A stretch of DNA of 64,000 nucleotides, taken from assembly GCF_015680705.1 (NCBI RefSeq), contig NZ_JADNYP010000004.1, positions 267,813 to 331,812 on the forward strand. Direction: 5' to 3'. Made by a program: the position numbers and the translations under genes. This stretch comes from Pseudomonas fulva (GTDB taxonomy: Bacteria > Pseudomonadota > Gammaproteobacteria > Pseudomonadales > Pseudomonadaceae). Numbering within the stretch: the stretch's first letter is position 1; the number at the start of each line of letters is the position of its first letter. The notes under the pieces were generated by a model. It saw nothing but the letters and a program-made list of their open reading frames with translations. It was not told where the DNA came from and ran no database searches. Below are positions 49,859-61,030 of the stretch, one piece after another.

Positions 49859-50863
49859 TTACGCCCGGTCTTTTATCAACAATTGCGCCACCTGGACGGC
49901 GTTGAGCGCCGCGCCCTTGCGCACGTTGTCGACAGTCAGCCAGAAATTGAGCTGCTCGACCTCGTCGATCCCGTGGCGTACACGACCAACATAGACCACG
50001 TCCTGCCCGACTGCGTCGCCAACCGGGGTCGGGTAGTCGCCTGCCGCTACCAATTCGACGCCCTCGGCCGTCTCCAGAGCCGCATTGACAGCCGCGAGGT
50101 CGACAGGGCGACGGCTCTGCACGGTGACGCTGTAGCTATCCCCGAAGAACACCGGGACCTGGATGCAAGTGGCGGAAACCTTCAACGCAGGCATTTGCAG
50201 CACGGCTCGCAACTCGTCGACCAGACGCCGCTCAAGACGACCGTGGCCGCGCTCGTCGTCCGGACCGACCTGGGCCAGCAGGTTGAACGCCACCTGGCGA
50301 TCGAATAGACGCGGCTCCAGCGGGCGGACATTGAGCAGTTCCGCGGTCTGGCGTGCCAGCTCGCTGACGCCCTCGCGTCCATGTGCCGAAACCGCCAGGC
50401 AGGCGGTCACCTGCACTCGCTCGATGTCCAGCAGCTCGCGCAACGGCCCCAGCGCCACGGCCAGGCTCACGGCCGCGGCGCTGGGGCTGGCGAGTTGCGC
50501 GGGCATGGCCAGGCCCTCGGCTTGCTGGCCGTTGGCCTCTGGCACGATCGCCCGCGCCTGGTCGAGACCGCCCGAGAGGTCGATCACCGAACAACCGGCG
50601 GCCTGGGCCTTGTCGGCCAGACTGCGGCTCACTGCGGGGCTTGCGGCGAAGAAGGCCAGTGCGGCCTTGGCGAAGTCGAAACCATCGGCATCCCGTACCC
50701 GCAGGTTGCGCCCACGGAACGCGACCGAGCTGCCAGCCGATTCGCTGCTGGCCAGCAGGTGCAGGTCGCCGACCGGAAAGTCCACTTCCTCGAGAATCTG
50801 CACCAGGGTTTCTCCCACGGTGCCGGTGGCGCCGATCACGGCGATATCGATAGGTGCTTGCAT
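49859..50863 (-). CDS. usg: Aspartate-semialdehyde dehydrogenase-like protein (Usg-type), catalytic Cys absent
   Basis: Protein of 334 residues with the Asd fold: GATGTVGETLV nucleotide motif at the N-terminus and the Asd dimerisation C-terminus. At the place of the family's catalytic Cys (ANPNCSTIQ in B. subtilis) it reads ASPSAAAVS, so the nucleophile is Ala129; a Cys in TACLAVSAHG is elsewhere. This matches E. coli Usg, an Asd paralogue without known activity. It lies upstream of fimV and 347 nt from asd, the standard Pseudomonas order. Confidence 0.88.
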   Translation of the reverse strand: MQAPIDIAVIGATGTVGETLVQILEEVDFPVGDLHLLASSESAGSSVAFRGRNLRVRDADGFDFAKAALAFFAASPAVSRSLADKAQAAGCSVIDLSGGLDQARAIVPEANGQQAEGLAMPAQLASPSAAAVSLAVALGPLRELLDIERVQVTACLAVSAHGREGVSELARQTAELLNVRPLEPRLFDRQVAFNLLAQVGPDDERGHGRLERRLVDELRAVLQMPALKVSATCIQVPVFFGDSYSVTVQSRRPVDLAAVNAALETAEGVELVAAGDYPTPVGDAVGQDVVYVGRVRHGIDEVEQLNFWLTVDNVRKGAALNAVQVAQLLIKDRA

Positions 50864-51147
50864 GATGAAGCCTCGGGCGGGAAACGGGAGCGGCACTTTA
50901 CTCGGATTGCCCGCGCGAGGCCAACGGGGGATGGAAAGGGCTGCTCGGTTGTCGGACACCTGCGCAATTCATCGGTGGTGGACGGGTCTTGAGCCTGCTC
51001 CAGGTGTTGTCGCCTGTCGGGTCCGGAGGGCGCTGCGCGCCCTGCAAACCCACCGATGAACGGTGCAGGATCGGCCGCAGTGCCCCGATAGGGGACTAAC
51101 GGCCTGCGGATCCGACGGTGCCCCCCAGATCACATGGCCAGCCAATG
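50864..51147. other. Gap between asd terminator and the usg-like gene
   Basis: No gene. It contains GC-rich inverted repeats (GAGGGCGCTGCGCGCCCTGC near 51026-51045, near perfect) and probably the usg promoter. Nothing else recognised. Confidence 0.35.
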
Positions 51148-51178
51148 AAAAGCCCGCGACTGCGAGCAGGCGCGGGCT
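51148..51178 (-). terminator. Rho-independent terminator after asd
   Basis: Minus strand: 8-bp stem AGCCCGCG / CGCGGGCT (51178-51171 with 51158-51151), 12-nt loop, followed by TTTTC. 33 nt from the asd stop. Confidence 0.85.
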
Positions 51179-51210
51179 TCCAATGGCTCAGGCACCGCGC
51201 CTGTTGCTGC

Positions 51211-52323
51211 TCAACGCTCCAGCAGGATGCGCAGCATGCGCCGCAGCGGCTCGGCCGCGCCCCATAGCAACTGGTCGCCAACGGTGAAGGCCCCCAGGTA
51301 CTGCGAGCCCATGTTCAGCTTGCGCAGACGGCCCACCGGGATGTTCAGCGTGCCGGTGACCTTGGTCGGACTCAGCTCTTGCATGCTGAGCTCGCGCTGG
51401 TTGGGCACCAGTTTCACCCACGGGTTGTGCTGGCTGATCAGGCCCTCGATGTCGGCCATCGGCACATCCTTGTTCAGCTTGATGGTCAGCGCCTGACTGT
51501 GGCAGCGCATGGCGCCGATGCGCACGCAGATGCCATCGACCGGGATCGGGTTCTTGAAGCGGCCGAGGATCTTGTTGGTCTCGGCCTGGGCCTTCCATTC
51601 TTCGCGGCTCTGGCCGTTGGGCAGTTCCTTGTCGATCCAGGGGATCAGACTGCCGGCCAGCGGCACACCGAAGTTCTCCACCGGGAATGCCTCGCCACGC
51701 ATGCTTTCGGCGACCTTGCGATCGATGTCGAGGATAGCGCTGGCCGGGTTGGCCAGGTCATCGGCCACCGCCGCGTGAGTAGCGCCCATCTGCCGGATCA
51801 GCTCGCGCATGTTCTGCGCGCCGGCGCCGGAGGCCGCCTGGTAGGTCATGGCGCTCATCCATTCGACCAGACCGGCTTCGAACAGCCCCCCCAGCCCCAT
51901 CAGCATCAGGCTGACGGTGCAGTTGCCGCCGATGTAGTTACGGGTACCGGCGTCGAGCTGCTGGTCGATCACCTTGCGGTTGACCGGATCGAGCACGATG
52001 ACCGCGTCGTCCTGCATGCGCAGGCTTGAAGCGGCGTCGATCCAGTAGCCCTGCCAGCCGGCCTCGCGCAGCTTGGGGAAGACTTCGCTGGTGTAGTCGC
52101 CACCCTGGCAGGTCAGGATCACATCGAGGGTCTTGAGCTCTTCGATGCTGTAGGCATCCTTCAGCGGGGCAATGTCCTTGCCCACGGCAGGGCCTTGGCC
52201 ACCGACGTTGGAAGTGGTGAAGAACACCGGCTCGATCAGGTCGAAGTCCTGCTCTTCCAGCATCCGCTGCATGAGCACGGAACCGACCATGCCGCGCCAA
52301 CCGATCAGACCTACACGTTTCAT
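51211..52323 (-). CDS. asd: Aspartate-semialdehyde dehydrogenase
   Basis: Converts aspartyl phosphate to aspartate semialdehyde, the step after LysC. The 370-residue protein keeps the catalytic Cys in [12 protein letters not shown] and the nucleotide motif [13 protein letters not shown]. This is the functional Asd, in contrast to the Cys-less paralogue downstream. 65 nt from leuB on the same strand. Confidence 0.97.
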   Translation of the reverse strand: MKRVGLIGWRGMVGSVLMQRMLEEQDFDLIEPVFFTTSNVGGQGPAVGKDIAPLKDAYSIEELKTLDVILTCQGGDYTSEVFPKLREAGWQGYWIDAASSLRMQDDAVIVLDPVNRKVIDQQLDAGTRNYIGGNCTVSLMLMGLGGLFEAGLVEWMSAMTYQAASGAGAQNMRELIRQMGATHAAVADDLANPASAILDIDRKVAESMRGEAFPVENFGVPLAGSLIPWIDKELPNGQSREEWKAQAETNKILGRFKNPIPVDGICVRIGAMRCHSQALTIKLNKDVPMADIEGLISQHNPWVKLVPNQRELSMQELSPTKVTGTLNIPVGRLRKLNMGSQYLGAFTVGDQLLWGAAEPLRRMLRILLER

Positions 52324-52388
52324 CGCAACTACACCTTCGCTAAAAGTGGGCCGCTGCCAGGTGAATGTACGGCAGCGGGCCAGAGAGA

Positions 52389-53471
<1,083 letters not shown>

Positions 53472-53532
53472 GCTTTCCTCATATCCATTCAAGCGGCGCG
53501 CCAGGCAGGCGTGCCGATAATTTCCGAGCGGC

Positions 53533-53611
53533 GAGCCCAAGCGGCAAGCTGAACGTGGCGAAACAGCCCTCGCCACCCCTGCGCCGTCGCTTGCAGCTCG
53601 CCACTTGAAGC
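53533..53611. repeat. Imperfect inverted repeat of the GCAAGC family
   Basis: Arms containing CAAGCGGCAAGCTGAACG and GCTTGCAGCTCG (antisense: GAGCTGCAAGC) in the gap between the methyltransferase stop and leuB. Related in core to the 54405 and 62624 copies. Confidence 0.5.
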
Positions 53612-53618
53612 GTGTGGT

Positions 53619-54383
53619 CTAGCGCTCGGCCCACAGCACCAGCACATCGGTGCTGAACGAGCCGTCGGCTTCGATCTGGTAATACTGCCGCACTTCTTCG
53701 CCCATGGCCTCCTGCAATTGGCGAACGGCCACACGCAGGGGCTCGGGGGTGCGCATGCGCTCGACCCAAGACTCGAATTCGAGTCGCAGGCGCTGACGAC
53801 CATGGCTGCGCACGAACAGGCCCGCCTCGCTGACCTGACGCAGCCACTGGGCAGCGGAATAATCGCGCACATGGCTGGTATCGCGCAGCACCTCGACGGC
53901 TTGCAGGTAGGTGTCGAGCAGCGGGCTGCCCGGCGACATGACATCGATGAACGCCGCCACGCCACCTGGCTTGAGGACCCGGCGCACTTCGCGCAAGGCC
54001 AGGCCCAGGTCGCTCCAGTGGTGCGCCGAATAGCGGCTGAAGACGAAATCGAAGCTCGCATCGTCGAACGGCAAGCGCTCGGCCGCGCCGCATTCGGTGA
54101 CTATGTTGCCAAGCCCACGCTGTACCGCAGCCGCGGCGACCACTTCGAGCATCGAACGCGACAGGTCATAGGCCACCACTTCGCGAACCAGCGGCGCGAC
54201 CTGGAAACTGACATGACCGGCGCCACAGCCCAAGTCCAGCACACGAGCCGACTCCCGCCCCGTCAGTTCAGCCTGCAGTAGAGCGAATTCGCTGCCCTGG
54301 GCATGCACGGCGCTGGCCAGGTAGGCACTGGCCTGCTCGCCGAACTGGCGCTGAACGACGTCGCTATGGCTGGAACTCTTCAT
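53619..54383 (-). CDS. Class I SAM methyltransferase (UbiE/BioC-like)
   Basis: Protein of 254 residues with SAM motif I (RVLDLGCGAGHVS), motif post-I Asp (VVAYDLS) and motif IV/VI (LREVRRVLKPGGVAAFID). Substrate unknown. It is inserted between leuD and leuB, a Pseudomonas feature also seen in P. aeruginosa (PA3119). Start at 54383 preferred by motif position. Confidence 0.9.
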   Translation of the reverse strand: MKSSSHSDVVQRQFGEQASAYLASAVHAQGSEFALLQAELTGRESARVLDLGCGAGHVSFQVAPLVREVVAYDLSRSMLEVVAAAAVQRGLGNIVTECGAAERLPFDDASFDFVFSRYSAHHWSDLGLALREVRRVLKPGGVAAFIDVMSPGSPLLDTYLQAVEVLRDTSHVRDYSAAQWLRQVSEAGLFVRSHGRQRLRLEFESWVERMRTPEPLRVAVRQLQEAMGEEVRQYYQIEADGSFSTDVLVLWAER

Positions 54384-54404
54384 AGGGCCTCCAATGGGTG
54401 GTGA

Positions 54405-54516
54405 GTAGCAAGCGGCAAGCTGATGGCGGTGGTCCTGCATGCAGCGGCTGATTCGAAAATCTTGGCAGCAGGCACAGGCGACACCGTCAGCTTGCGGCTT
54501 GCGGCTTGCCGCTCGC
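54405..54516. repeat. Intergenic inverted repeat, arms GCGGCAAGCTGAtGG
   Basis: Left arm AGCGGCAAGCTGATGGCGGT (54411-54430) pairs with the inverted copy whose antisense is GCCGCAAGCTGACGGTG (right side 54481-54516, where GCTTGCGGCTTGCGG shows tandem heptamers). Occupies the leuD-methyltransferase gap. GGCGACACCGTCAGCTTGCGG at the right matches the antisense of the 62624 copy. Confidence 0.65.
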
Positions 54517-54519
54517 GGG

Positions 54520-55161
54520 CTAGGAGCGGAACAGCCAGGGCTGGCTGGCGCGGTGTTTCTGTTCGAAGGCCCGGATCGCATCGCTGTCCTGCAAGGTCAG
54601 GCCGATATCGTCCAGTCCGTTGAGCAGGCAGTGCTTGCGGAAGGCATCGATCTCGAAGCGCAGTACCTTGCCGTCCGGACGGGTCACTGCCTGGGCCTGC
54701 AGGTCGATGGTCAGCTGGTAGCCCGGATTGGCTTCGACCTGTTCGAACAGTTCGTCGATTTCCTCATCCGGCAGGATGATGGGCAGCAGGCCGTTCTTGA
54801 AGCTGTTGTTGAAGAAGATGTCGGCGAAGCTCGGCGCGATGATGCTGCGGAAGCCGTACTCGTCCAGCGCCCAGGGCGCATGCTCGCGGCTCGAGCCGCA
54901 ACCGAAGTTTTCCCGGGCCAGCAACACGCTGGCACCCTGGTAACGCGCATGGTTGAGCACGAAATCCTGGTTGAGCGGGCGCTTGCTGTTGTCCTGGTAG
55001 GGCTGGCCCACGTCCAGGTAGCGCCACTCATCGAACAGGTTCGGGCCGAAGCCGGTGCGCTTGATCGACTTGAGGAACTGCTTGGGGATGATCTGGTCGG
55101 TGTCGACGTTGGCGCGATCGAGTGGCGCGACCAGGCCGGTGTGCTGGGTAAAGGCTTTCAT
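54520..55161 (-). CDS. leuD: 3-isopropylmalate dehydratase small subunit
   Basis: Small subunit (213 residues) of isopropylmalate isomerase, pairs with LeuC. Conserved [18 protein letters not shown] at 55161 overlaps the leuC stop (ATGA). Confidence 0.97.
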   Translation of the reverse strand: MKAFTQHTGLVAPLDRANVDTDQIIPKQFLKSIKRTGFGPNLFDEWRYLDVGQPYQDNSKRPLNQDFVLNHARYQGASVLLARENFGCGSSREHAPWALDEYGFRSIIAPSFADIFFNNSFKNGLLPIILPDEEIDELFEQVEANPGYQLTIDLQAQAVTRPDGKVLRFEIDAFRKHCLLNGLDDIGLTLQDSDAIRAFEQKHRASQPWLFRS

Positions 55162-56591
55162 GCTGCGCTCCCTTGAATCAACTCGCGGACATCGATGAAG
55201 TGGCCGGCCACCGCGGCGGCGGCGGCCATGGCTGGACTGACCAGATGGGTACGCCCACCGGCGCCCTGGCGACCTTCGAAGTTGCGGTTGGAGGTGGAGG
55301 CGCAATGCTCGCCGCTTTCCAGACGGTCCGGGTTCATCGCCAGGCACATCGAGCAACCGGGCTCGCGCCATTCGAAACCGGCCTCGAGGAAGATCTTGTC
55401 CAGCCCTTCGCGCTCGGCCTGCTCCTTGACCAGGCCCGAGCCCGGTACCACGATCGCCTGCTTGACACTGGCAGCGACCTTGCGGCCCTTGGCGATCTCG
55501 GCGGCCGCGCGCAGGTCTTCGATCCGCGAGTTGGTGCATGAACCGATGAACACGCGATCGAGACGGATATCGGTGATCGCCTGGTTGGCCGACAGGCCCA
55601 TGTACTTCAGGGCGCGCTCGATCGAGCCACGCTTGACCAGATCTGGCTCGGCGGCCGGGTCGGGGACGCGCTGGTCGACGGCCAAGACCATCTCCGGCGA
55701 GGTTCCCCAGCTGACCTGCGGCTTGATCTGTTCGGCGCGCAGCTCGACCACGGTGTCGAACACCGCGTCGTCGTCGGAAACCAGCTCTTTCCAGGCTTCG
55801 ACTGCCTGCTCCCACTGCTCGCCGTTGGGCGCGTACGGGCGGCCCTTGACGTAGTCGACGGTCACTTGGTCGGTCGCCACCAGGCCGACGCGCGCACCGG
55901 CTTCGATGGACATGTTGCAGATGGTCATGCGGCCTTCCATCGACAGGGCGCGAATGGCGCTGCCGGCGAATTCCATGGCATGGCCGTTGCCACCGGCGGT
56001 GCCGATCTTGCCGATCACCGCCAGGACGATGTCCTTGGCCGTCACGCCTTGCGCCAGCTCGCCCTCGACCTTGACCAGCATGTTCTTCATCTTCTTGGCC
56101 ACCAGGCACTGGGTCGCCAGGACATGCTCGACCTCGGAAGTGCCGATACCATGGGCAAGAGCACCGAAGGCGCCATGGGTGGAGGTGTGCGAGTCGCCAC
56201 AGACCACGGTCATGCCCGGCAGGGTGGCGCCCTGCTCCGGACTGATCACATGCACGATGCCCTGACGCACGTCGTTCATCTTGAACTCGACGATGCCGTA
56301 CTCGTCGCAGTTCTCGTCGAGGGTCTGGACCTGCAGGCGCGACACCTGGTCGGCGATCGCCTCGATGCCGCCCTTGCGCTCGGGGGTGGTGGGCACGTTG
56401 TGGTCGGGCGTGGCGATGTTCGCATCGATGCGCCATGGCTTGCGGTTGGCCAGACGCAGGCCTTCGAACGCCTGGGGCGAGGTCACTTCGTGGATGATGT
56501 GACGATCGATGTAGATCAGCGAGGAACCGTCGTCCCGCTGCTTGACTACATGCGCGTCCCAGAGTTTGTCGTAAAGCGTTCTGCCGGCCAT
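55158..56591 (-). CDS. leuC: 3-isopropylmalate dehydratase large subunit
   Basis: Large subunit (477 residues) with [4Fe-4S] ligands: one Cys in [14 protein letters not shown] and the CxxC pair in [14 protein letters not shown]. The start [16 protein letters not shown] at 56591 is preferred to one five codons upstream. Divergent from the LysR gene. Confidence 0.97.
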   Translation of the reverse strand: MAGRTLYDKLWDAHVVKQRDDGSSLIYIDRHIIHEVTSPQAFEGLRLANRKPWRIDANIATPDHNVPTTPERKGGIEAIADQVSRLQVQTLDENCDEYGIVEFKMNDVRQGIVHVISPEQGATLPGMTVVCGDSHTSTHGAFGALAHGIGTSEVEHVLATQCLVAKKMKNMLVKVEGELAQGVTAKDIVLAVIGKIGTAGGNGHAMEFAGSAIRALSMEGRMTICNMSIEAGARVGLVATDQVTVDYVKGRPYAPNGEQWEQAVEAWKELVSDDDAVFDTVVELRAEQIKPQVSWGTSPEMVLAVDQRVPDPAAEPDLVKRGSIERALKYMGLSANQAITDIRLDRVFIGSCTNSRIEDLRAAAEIAKGRKVAASVKQAIVVPGSGLVKEQAEREGLDKIFLEAGFEWREPGCSMCLAMNPDRLESGEHCASTSNRNFEGRQGAGGRTHLVSPAMAAAAAVAGHFIDVRELIQGSAA

Positions 56592-56721
56592 CGGACTGTT
56601 CCTCATCAGCGTCTTTCTATGCCAAAGACCACTTGGCTTGTACGGCGGATGCTATGGGGTTAGATTGAATAACTCAAATTCATAATTTTCATGCTTTGGA
56701 TAACAATCAGGAATCTGAACA
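56592..56721. promoter_or_regulatory. leuC / LysR divergent control region
   Basis: 130-bp AT-rich gap (ATAACTCAAATTCATAAT around 56670-56688) unusually low in GC for the window, fitting LysR-type operator and -10 elements. A LysR T-N11-A pattern is plausible but not unique. Confidence 0.5.
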
Positions 56722-57600
56722 GTGGACCTGGCCAACCTCAGCGCTTTCATCGCCATCGCCGAAACCGGCAGCTTCTCGGGCGCTGGCGAACGTCTGTACC
56801 TGACCCAGCCGGCGATCAGCAAGCGCATCGCCAGCCTGGAGCAACAGTTGGCAGTACGTCTGTTCGACCGCCTCGGGCGCGAGGTGACCTTGACCGAGGC
56901 CGGACGCGCCCTGCTCCCGCGTGCCTACCAGATCCTCAACGTGCTGGACGACACACGTCGGGCCCTGACCAACCTGAACGGCGAAGTCAGCGGCCGCCTG
57001 ACCCTGGCCACCAGCCATCACATCGGCCTGCATCGCCTGCCGCCAGTGCTGCGCGCCTTCACTCGGCAGTATCCAGCCGTGGCCCTGGACATTCAGTTTC
57101 TCGATTCGGAGGCCGCCTATGACGAGGTCCTCCACGGTCGCGCGGAGATCGCGGTGATCACCCTGGCGCCGGAACCACATGCTCTGGTCAAGGCCACGCC
57201 GGTCTGGAACGACCCGCTGGACTTCGTCGCCGCGCCGGAACATCCCCTGGCCAGCAACCAACAGGTCAGCCTGGCAGACGTGGCCCAACATCCGGCGGTA
57301 TTTCCAGGCGGCAATACGTTCACTCACCATATCGTCCAGCGTCTTTTCGAAAGCCAGGGGCTCACGCCCAACATCGCCATGAGCACCAACTACCTGGAGA
57401 CGATCAAGATGATGGTGTCGATCGGCCTGGCCTGGAGCGTGCTGCCCCGCACCATGCTCGACGAACAGGTGGCGTCCATCGCCTTGCCGGACATACAGCT
57501 GTCGCGCCAGCTAGGCTACATTCTGCATACGGAGCGAACACTTTCGAACGCGGCCAAGGCCTTCATGGCGCTGCTCGACAGCCAGGCGCCGGCTGGCTGA
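56722..57600 (+). CDS. LysR-family regulator of the leu genes
   Basis: Protein of 292 residues: N-terminal winged HTH (LSAFIAIAETGSFSGAGERL... TQPAISKRIASLE) and a LysR substrate-binding domain. Starts with GTG at 56722. Divergent position to leuC suggests it controls leuCDB (in P. aeruginosa the equivalent is PA3122). No direct evidence for its ligand. Confidence 0.92.
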   Translation: MDLANLSAFIAIAETGSFSGAGERLYLTQPAISKRIASLEQQLAVRLFDRLGREVTLTEAGRALLPRAYQILNVLDDTRRALTNLNGEVSGRLTLATSHHIGLHRLPPVLRAFTRQYPAVALDIQFLDSEAAYDEVLHGRAEIAVITLAPEPHALVKATPVWNDPLDFVAAPEHPLASNQQVSLADVAQHPAVFPGGNTFTHHIVQRLFESQGLTPNIAMSTNYLETIKMMVSIGLAWSVLPRTMLDEQVASIALPDIQLSRQLGYILHTERTLSNAAKAFMALLDSQAPAG

Positions 57601-57665
57601 GCCACCGACAGCCTGACATTCCCTATTCTACAAGGACGCTTCATCCGCCAAAGGTCTGGTAACCG

Positions 57666-60600
57666 ATGCCCAAACCCGCAAACCGCCCCCCGCGCATGCC
57701 GCGGATTCCCGCGTCCGACCCCCAGGCATCGGAACAGGCCTGGCAGAACGCGCCGCAACTGCTGGCCGCGCTCAACGGGGCGCAGCTGGGGGCCTGGCTG
57801 TGGGACATCGAGAGCGGCCTGATCAGCTGGTCGCGCGGCACCCAGGCACTGTTCGGCTTCGATCCGCAACAGCCGCTGCGGCGCGACCTCGAGTACCTGG
57901 ACCTGTTGCCGGAAGAGGATCGCGCCCGCACCCGCCTGGCCTTCCAGGCGGTAGTCGCTGGCGAACCGGTCAAGCATGCCATGCGTCATCGCATTCGCTG
58001 GCCGGACGGCAGCCTGCACTGGCTGGAAGTGCGCGGCAGCCTGACCCACGACGCGCAGGGCCGCGCGCAGATGATCGGCGTGGTCCGCGAGATCACCCGC
58101 CAGCGCGAACGCGAAGCGGCCTTGGCCAATTCGGAAAAGCGCCTGGCCACGCTGTTCCATCTCAGCCCCAACGTCATCCTGCTGACCCGCCGGCACGACG
58201 GCATGATCTTCGAAGTCAATCGCTATTTCGAACAAAGCCTGGGCTGGTCGGCCACCGAGGCCATCGGCAGGACCACCGTGGCGCTGGGCCTGTGGGTCGA
58301 TCCGGCGCAACGCAGCCATATCGTCGAAGCGACCCGACAGAACAGCGGGCCGCTGACCCTTGAAGTTCGCTTTCGCGCCCGCGGTGGCAAGGTCCATGAC
58401 GGTATCCTCTGCACGCAGGGCATCGAAATGGAGGGCGTCACCTACCTGCTGAGCACCTTCGTCGATACCAGCGAGCGCAAGCGCGCCGAGCAGGCACTCA
58501 AGGACAGCCAGGAACGCCTGGACCTGGCCCTGGATTCAGCCCAGCTCGGGACCTGGGACTGGCACATACCTAGCGGCATGTTCTACGGCTCGGCGCGCGC
58601 GGCCCAGTTGCACGGCCTGCAGCCGCTTGCGTTCCACGAGTCCTTCGACGCGTTCTTCGAGGAAGTGCCGGCGCACGACCGCGAGGCCATCCGCCAAGCC
58701 TACCGCAACCTGCGCGAAGGCCCTGCCGGCAACGGCCAGATCACTTACCGCGTACAGCTGGAGAACGGCAATTCGCGCTACATCGAGAGCCGCGCCCGCC
58801 TCTACCGTGACGAACACGGCCAGCCCTTGCGCATGGCCGGGACCTTGCTCGACATCACCGAGCAGGTGCAGCGCGAACAGCGCCTGAGCGCCTCGGAAGA
58901 AAAATTCGCCAGCCTGTTCCAGGTCAGCCCCGATCCGATCTGCGTCACTCGCCAGAACACCGGGCAGTTCATCGAGGTCAATCCGGCTTTCACCCAGACC
59001 TTCGGCTGGAGCGTGGAACAGGTCATCGGCCGCACCGCGCAGCAGCTAGGGCTATGGGCCGAACCGGCCGAGCGTGCTCGACGCATCGAGCAGGTGATTC
59101 GCGACCAGGCCCTGAGCAATGTCGCCGTAGGGGTCAACACCCGCACCGGCACGCCATTGACCTGCGTAATTTCCAGCCGGCTGATCAGTGTCGACGGCCA
59201 GTCCTGCAGCGTCACCACGCTGCGCGACATCACCCAGCAGCAACGCGCCGAAGCCGCGCTCAAGGCCAGCGAGGAAAAGTTCGCCAAGGCGTTCCACTCC
59301 AGCCCCGATGCGATCACCATCAGCGAGCGCGACAGCGGGCGCTACCTCGAGGTCAACGACGGCTTCTGCCGGCTGACCGGCTATACCACCGAGCAAGTGC
59401 TCGGACGCAGCGTCCACGAAGTGGGCATCTGGGCCGATGACAAGCAGCGGGCTGCCTTGCTCGACGAACTGGCCCAACGGGGTCGAGTCCATCACCGGGA
59501 AATGCTCGGTCGCAACAAGGAAGGCGAACTGTTGGCCGTCGAGGTCTCCGTCGAACCGATCAAGCTCAACGAGACCGATTGCCTGCTGATGACGGCCCGC
59601 GATGTCAGCCTGCTGAAGAACGCCCAGGCCCAGATCCGTCACCTGGCCTACCACGACCCGCTGACCAACCTGCCCAACCGCGCCTTGCTGATGGAGCGCC
59701 TGAGCCAGCAGATCGCCCTGCTCAAGCAGCATCATCTGCGCGGTGCGTTGCTGTTTCTCGACCTGGATCACTTCAAGCACATCAACGACTCGCTTGGCCA
59801 CCCGGTCGGCGATACGGTACTCAAGATCATCACTGCGCGCCTGGAAGCCAGTGTCCGTTTCGAGGACACCGTCGCGCGCCTGGGTGGCGATGAGTTCGTG
59901 GTGCTGCTCAGCGACCTGCCAGGCAGCCGCGAAACGGTCGAGGGCCAGGTGTACGAACTGGCCGACACACTGCGCAACCTGCTGGCCCAGCCCATGTTCA
60001 TCGACGGCCAGCGCCTGCAGGTGACGCCCAGCATCGGCGTGGCGCTGATTCCCGACCATGGCAACACGCCCGCCGACCTGCTCAAGCGAGCGGACATCGC
60101 CCTGTACCGGGCCAAGGACTCCGGACGCAACACCACCGAGTTGTTCCATGCCACCATGCAGAAGGCGGCCAGCGAACGCCTGCGCCTGGAAAACGACTTG
60201 CGCCTGGCCCTGGCACGTGGCGAACTGGCGCTGCACTTTCAACCCCAGGTCGATGCACGCGACAACCGTATCGTTGGCGCCGAGGTGCTGCTGCGCTGGT
60301 ACCATCCGCAGCTTGGCCAGCAGTCTCCGGCGCAATTCATCCAGGTCCTGGAAGAAAGCGGCCTGATCCTCGAGGTCGGCAGCTGGATCCTCGACCAGGC
60401 CTGCCAAGCCTGCGCAGGCATGCTGGCCGACGGCCTGATCGATGTCCGCTCGTTCAGCCTGTGCGTCAACATCAGCCCGCGGCAGTTCCGCCAGAACGAT
60501 TTCGTCGAGCGGGTATTGCGCAGCCTCGACGAGTTCCGCCTGCCCCGCGGCATGCTCAAGCTGGAAATCACCGAAGGCATCGTCATCCAGAACCTCGACG

Positions 60601-60962
60601 ACACCATTGCCAAGATGCACGAGCTCAGGCGGCATGGCGTGAGCTTCGCCATGGACGACTTCGGTACCGGCTATTCCTCGCTGACCTACCTCAAGCGCCT
60701 GCCGGTCAATGCCCTGAAGATCGACCAGTCCTTCGTGCGCGACGCTCCCGAGGACCCCAACGATGCCGAGATCGTCCGAGCCATCGTCGCCATGGCGCGC
60801 AGCCTGGAGCTGATGGTGATCGCCGAAGGCGTCGAGCTGACCGAACAGCTGGAGTTTCTCGAACGACTCGGCTGCCACCTGTACCAAGGCTACCTGTACA
60901 GCCGGCCGCTGCCATTGGCGCAATTCCGCCAGTTGCTGACACAGCCTTCGTTCGATGACTGA
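57666..60962 (+). CDS. Five-PAS GGDEF-EAL protein (cyclic-di-GMP)
   Basis: Cytoplasmic protein of 1098 residues with no membrane helix: five PAS/PAC units (about 35-150, 155-275, 285-400, 410-525 and 535-655), then GGDEF (740-744, intact) with an RxxD inhibitory site (RFED, five residues before), then an EAL domain where the signature reads EVL (Glu873, AEVLLRW) with DDFGTGYSSL and QGYLYS intact. Both the cyclase and the phosphodiesterase residues look usable, the Val replacing Ala being tolerated in many EAL domains. 65 nt after LysR but probably separately regulated. A hairpin follows. Confidence 0.93.
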   Translation: MPKPANRPPRMPRIPASDPQASEQAWQNAPQLLAALNGAQLGAWLWDIESGLISWSRGTQALFGFDPQQPLRRDLEYLDLLPEEDRARTRLAFQAVVAGEPVKHAMRHRIRWPDGSLHWLEVRGSLTHDAQGRAQMIGVVREITRQREREAALANSEKRLATLFHLSPNVILLTRRHDGMIFEVNRYFEQSLGWSATEAIGRTTVALGLWVDPAQRSHIVEATRQNSGPLTLEVRFRARGGKVHDGILCTQGIEMEGVTYLLSTFVDTSERKRAEQALKDSQERLDLALDSAQLGTWDWHIPSGMFYGSARAAQLHGLQPLAFHESFDAFFEEVPAHDREAIRQAYRNLREGPAGNGQITYRVQLENGNSRYIESRARLYRDEHGQPLRMAGTLLDITEQVQREQRLSASEEKFASLFQVSPDPICVTRQNTGQFIEVNPAFTQTFGWSVEQVIGRTAQQLGLWAEPAERARRIEQVIRDQALSNVAVGVNTRTGTPLTCVISSRLISVDGQSCSVTTLRDITQQQRAEAALKASEEKFAKAFHSSPDAITISERDSGRYLEVNDGFCRLTGYTTEQVLGRSVHEVGIWADDKQRAALLDELAQRGRVHHREMLGRNKEGELLAVEVSVEPIKLNETDCLLMTARDVSLLKNAQAQIRHLAYHDPLTNLPNRALLMERLSQQIALLKQHHLRGALLFLDLDHFKHINDSLGHPVGDTVLKIITARLEASVRFEDTVARLGGDEFVVLLSDLPGSRETVEGQVYELADTLRNLLAQPMFIDGQRLQVTPSIGVALIPDHGNTPADLLKRADIALYRAKDSGRNTTELFHATMQKAASERLRLENDLRLALARGELALHFQPQVDARDNRIVGAEVLLRWYHPQLGQQSPAQFIQVLEESGLILEVGSWILDQACQACAGMLADGLIDVRSFSLCVNISPRQFRQNDFVERVLRSLDEFRLPRGMLKLEITEGIVIQNLDDTIAKMHELRRHGVSFAMDDFGTGYSSLTYLKRLPVNALKIDQSFVRDAPEDPNDAEIVRAIVAMARSLELMVIAEGVELTEQLEFLERLGCHLYQGYLYSRPLPLAQFRQLLTQPSFDD

Positions 60963-60972
60963 AGCGCACGAA

Positions 60973-61000
60973 CGGAAAGGGCGCCCTAGGGCGCCCTTCC
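60973..61000. terminator. Palindromic terminator between GGDEF-EAL and hsp20
   Basis: 22-bp perfect palindrome AAGGGCGCCC/TAGGGCGCCCTT (60977-60998) extended by GGA/TCC; lies between convergent genes, so could serve both. Confidence 0.7.
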
Positions 61001-61030
61001 GGGTTGCTGCTGGTTCGACCTGGGTCGAAC

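Noticed and set aside
53472..54530. CRISPR array suggested by repeated GCTTGCGGCTTGC units
   Set aside because: Units are short tandem heptamers inside an inverted repeat; no regular spacers and no cas genes.
57666..57740. Signal peptide or membrane anchor for the GGDEF-EAL protein
   Set aside because: The first 30 residues are Pro/Arg-rich and not hydrophobic.
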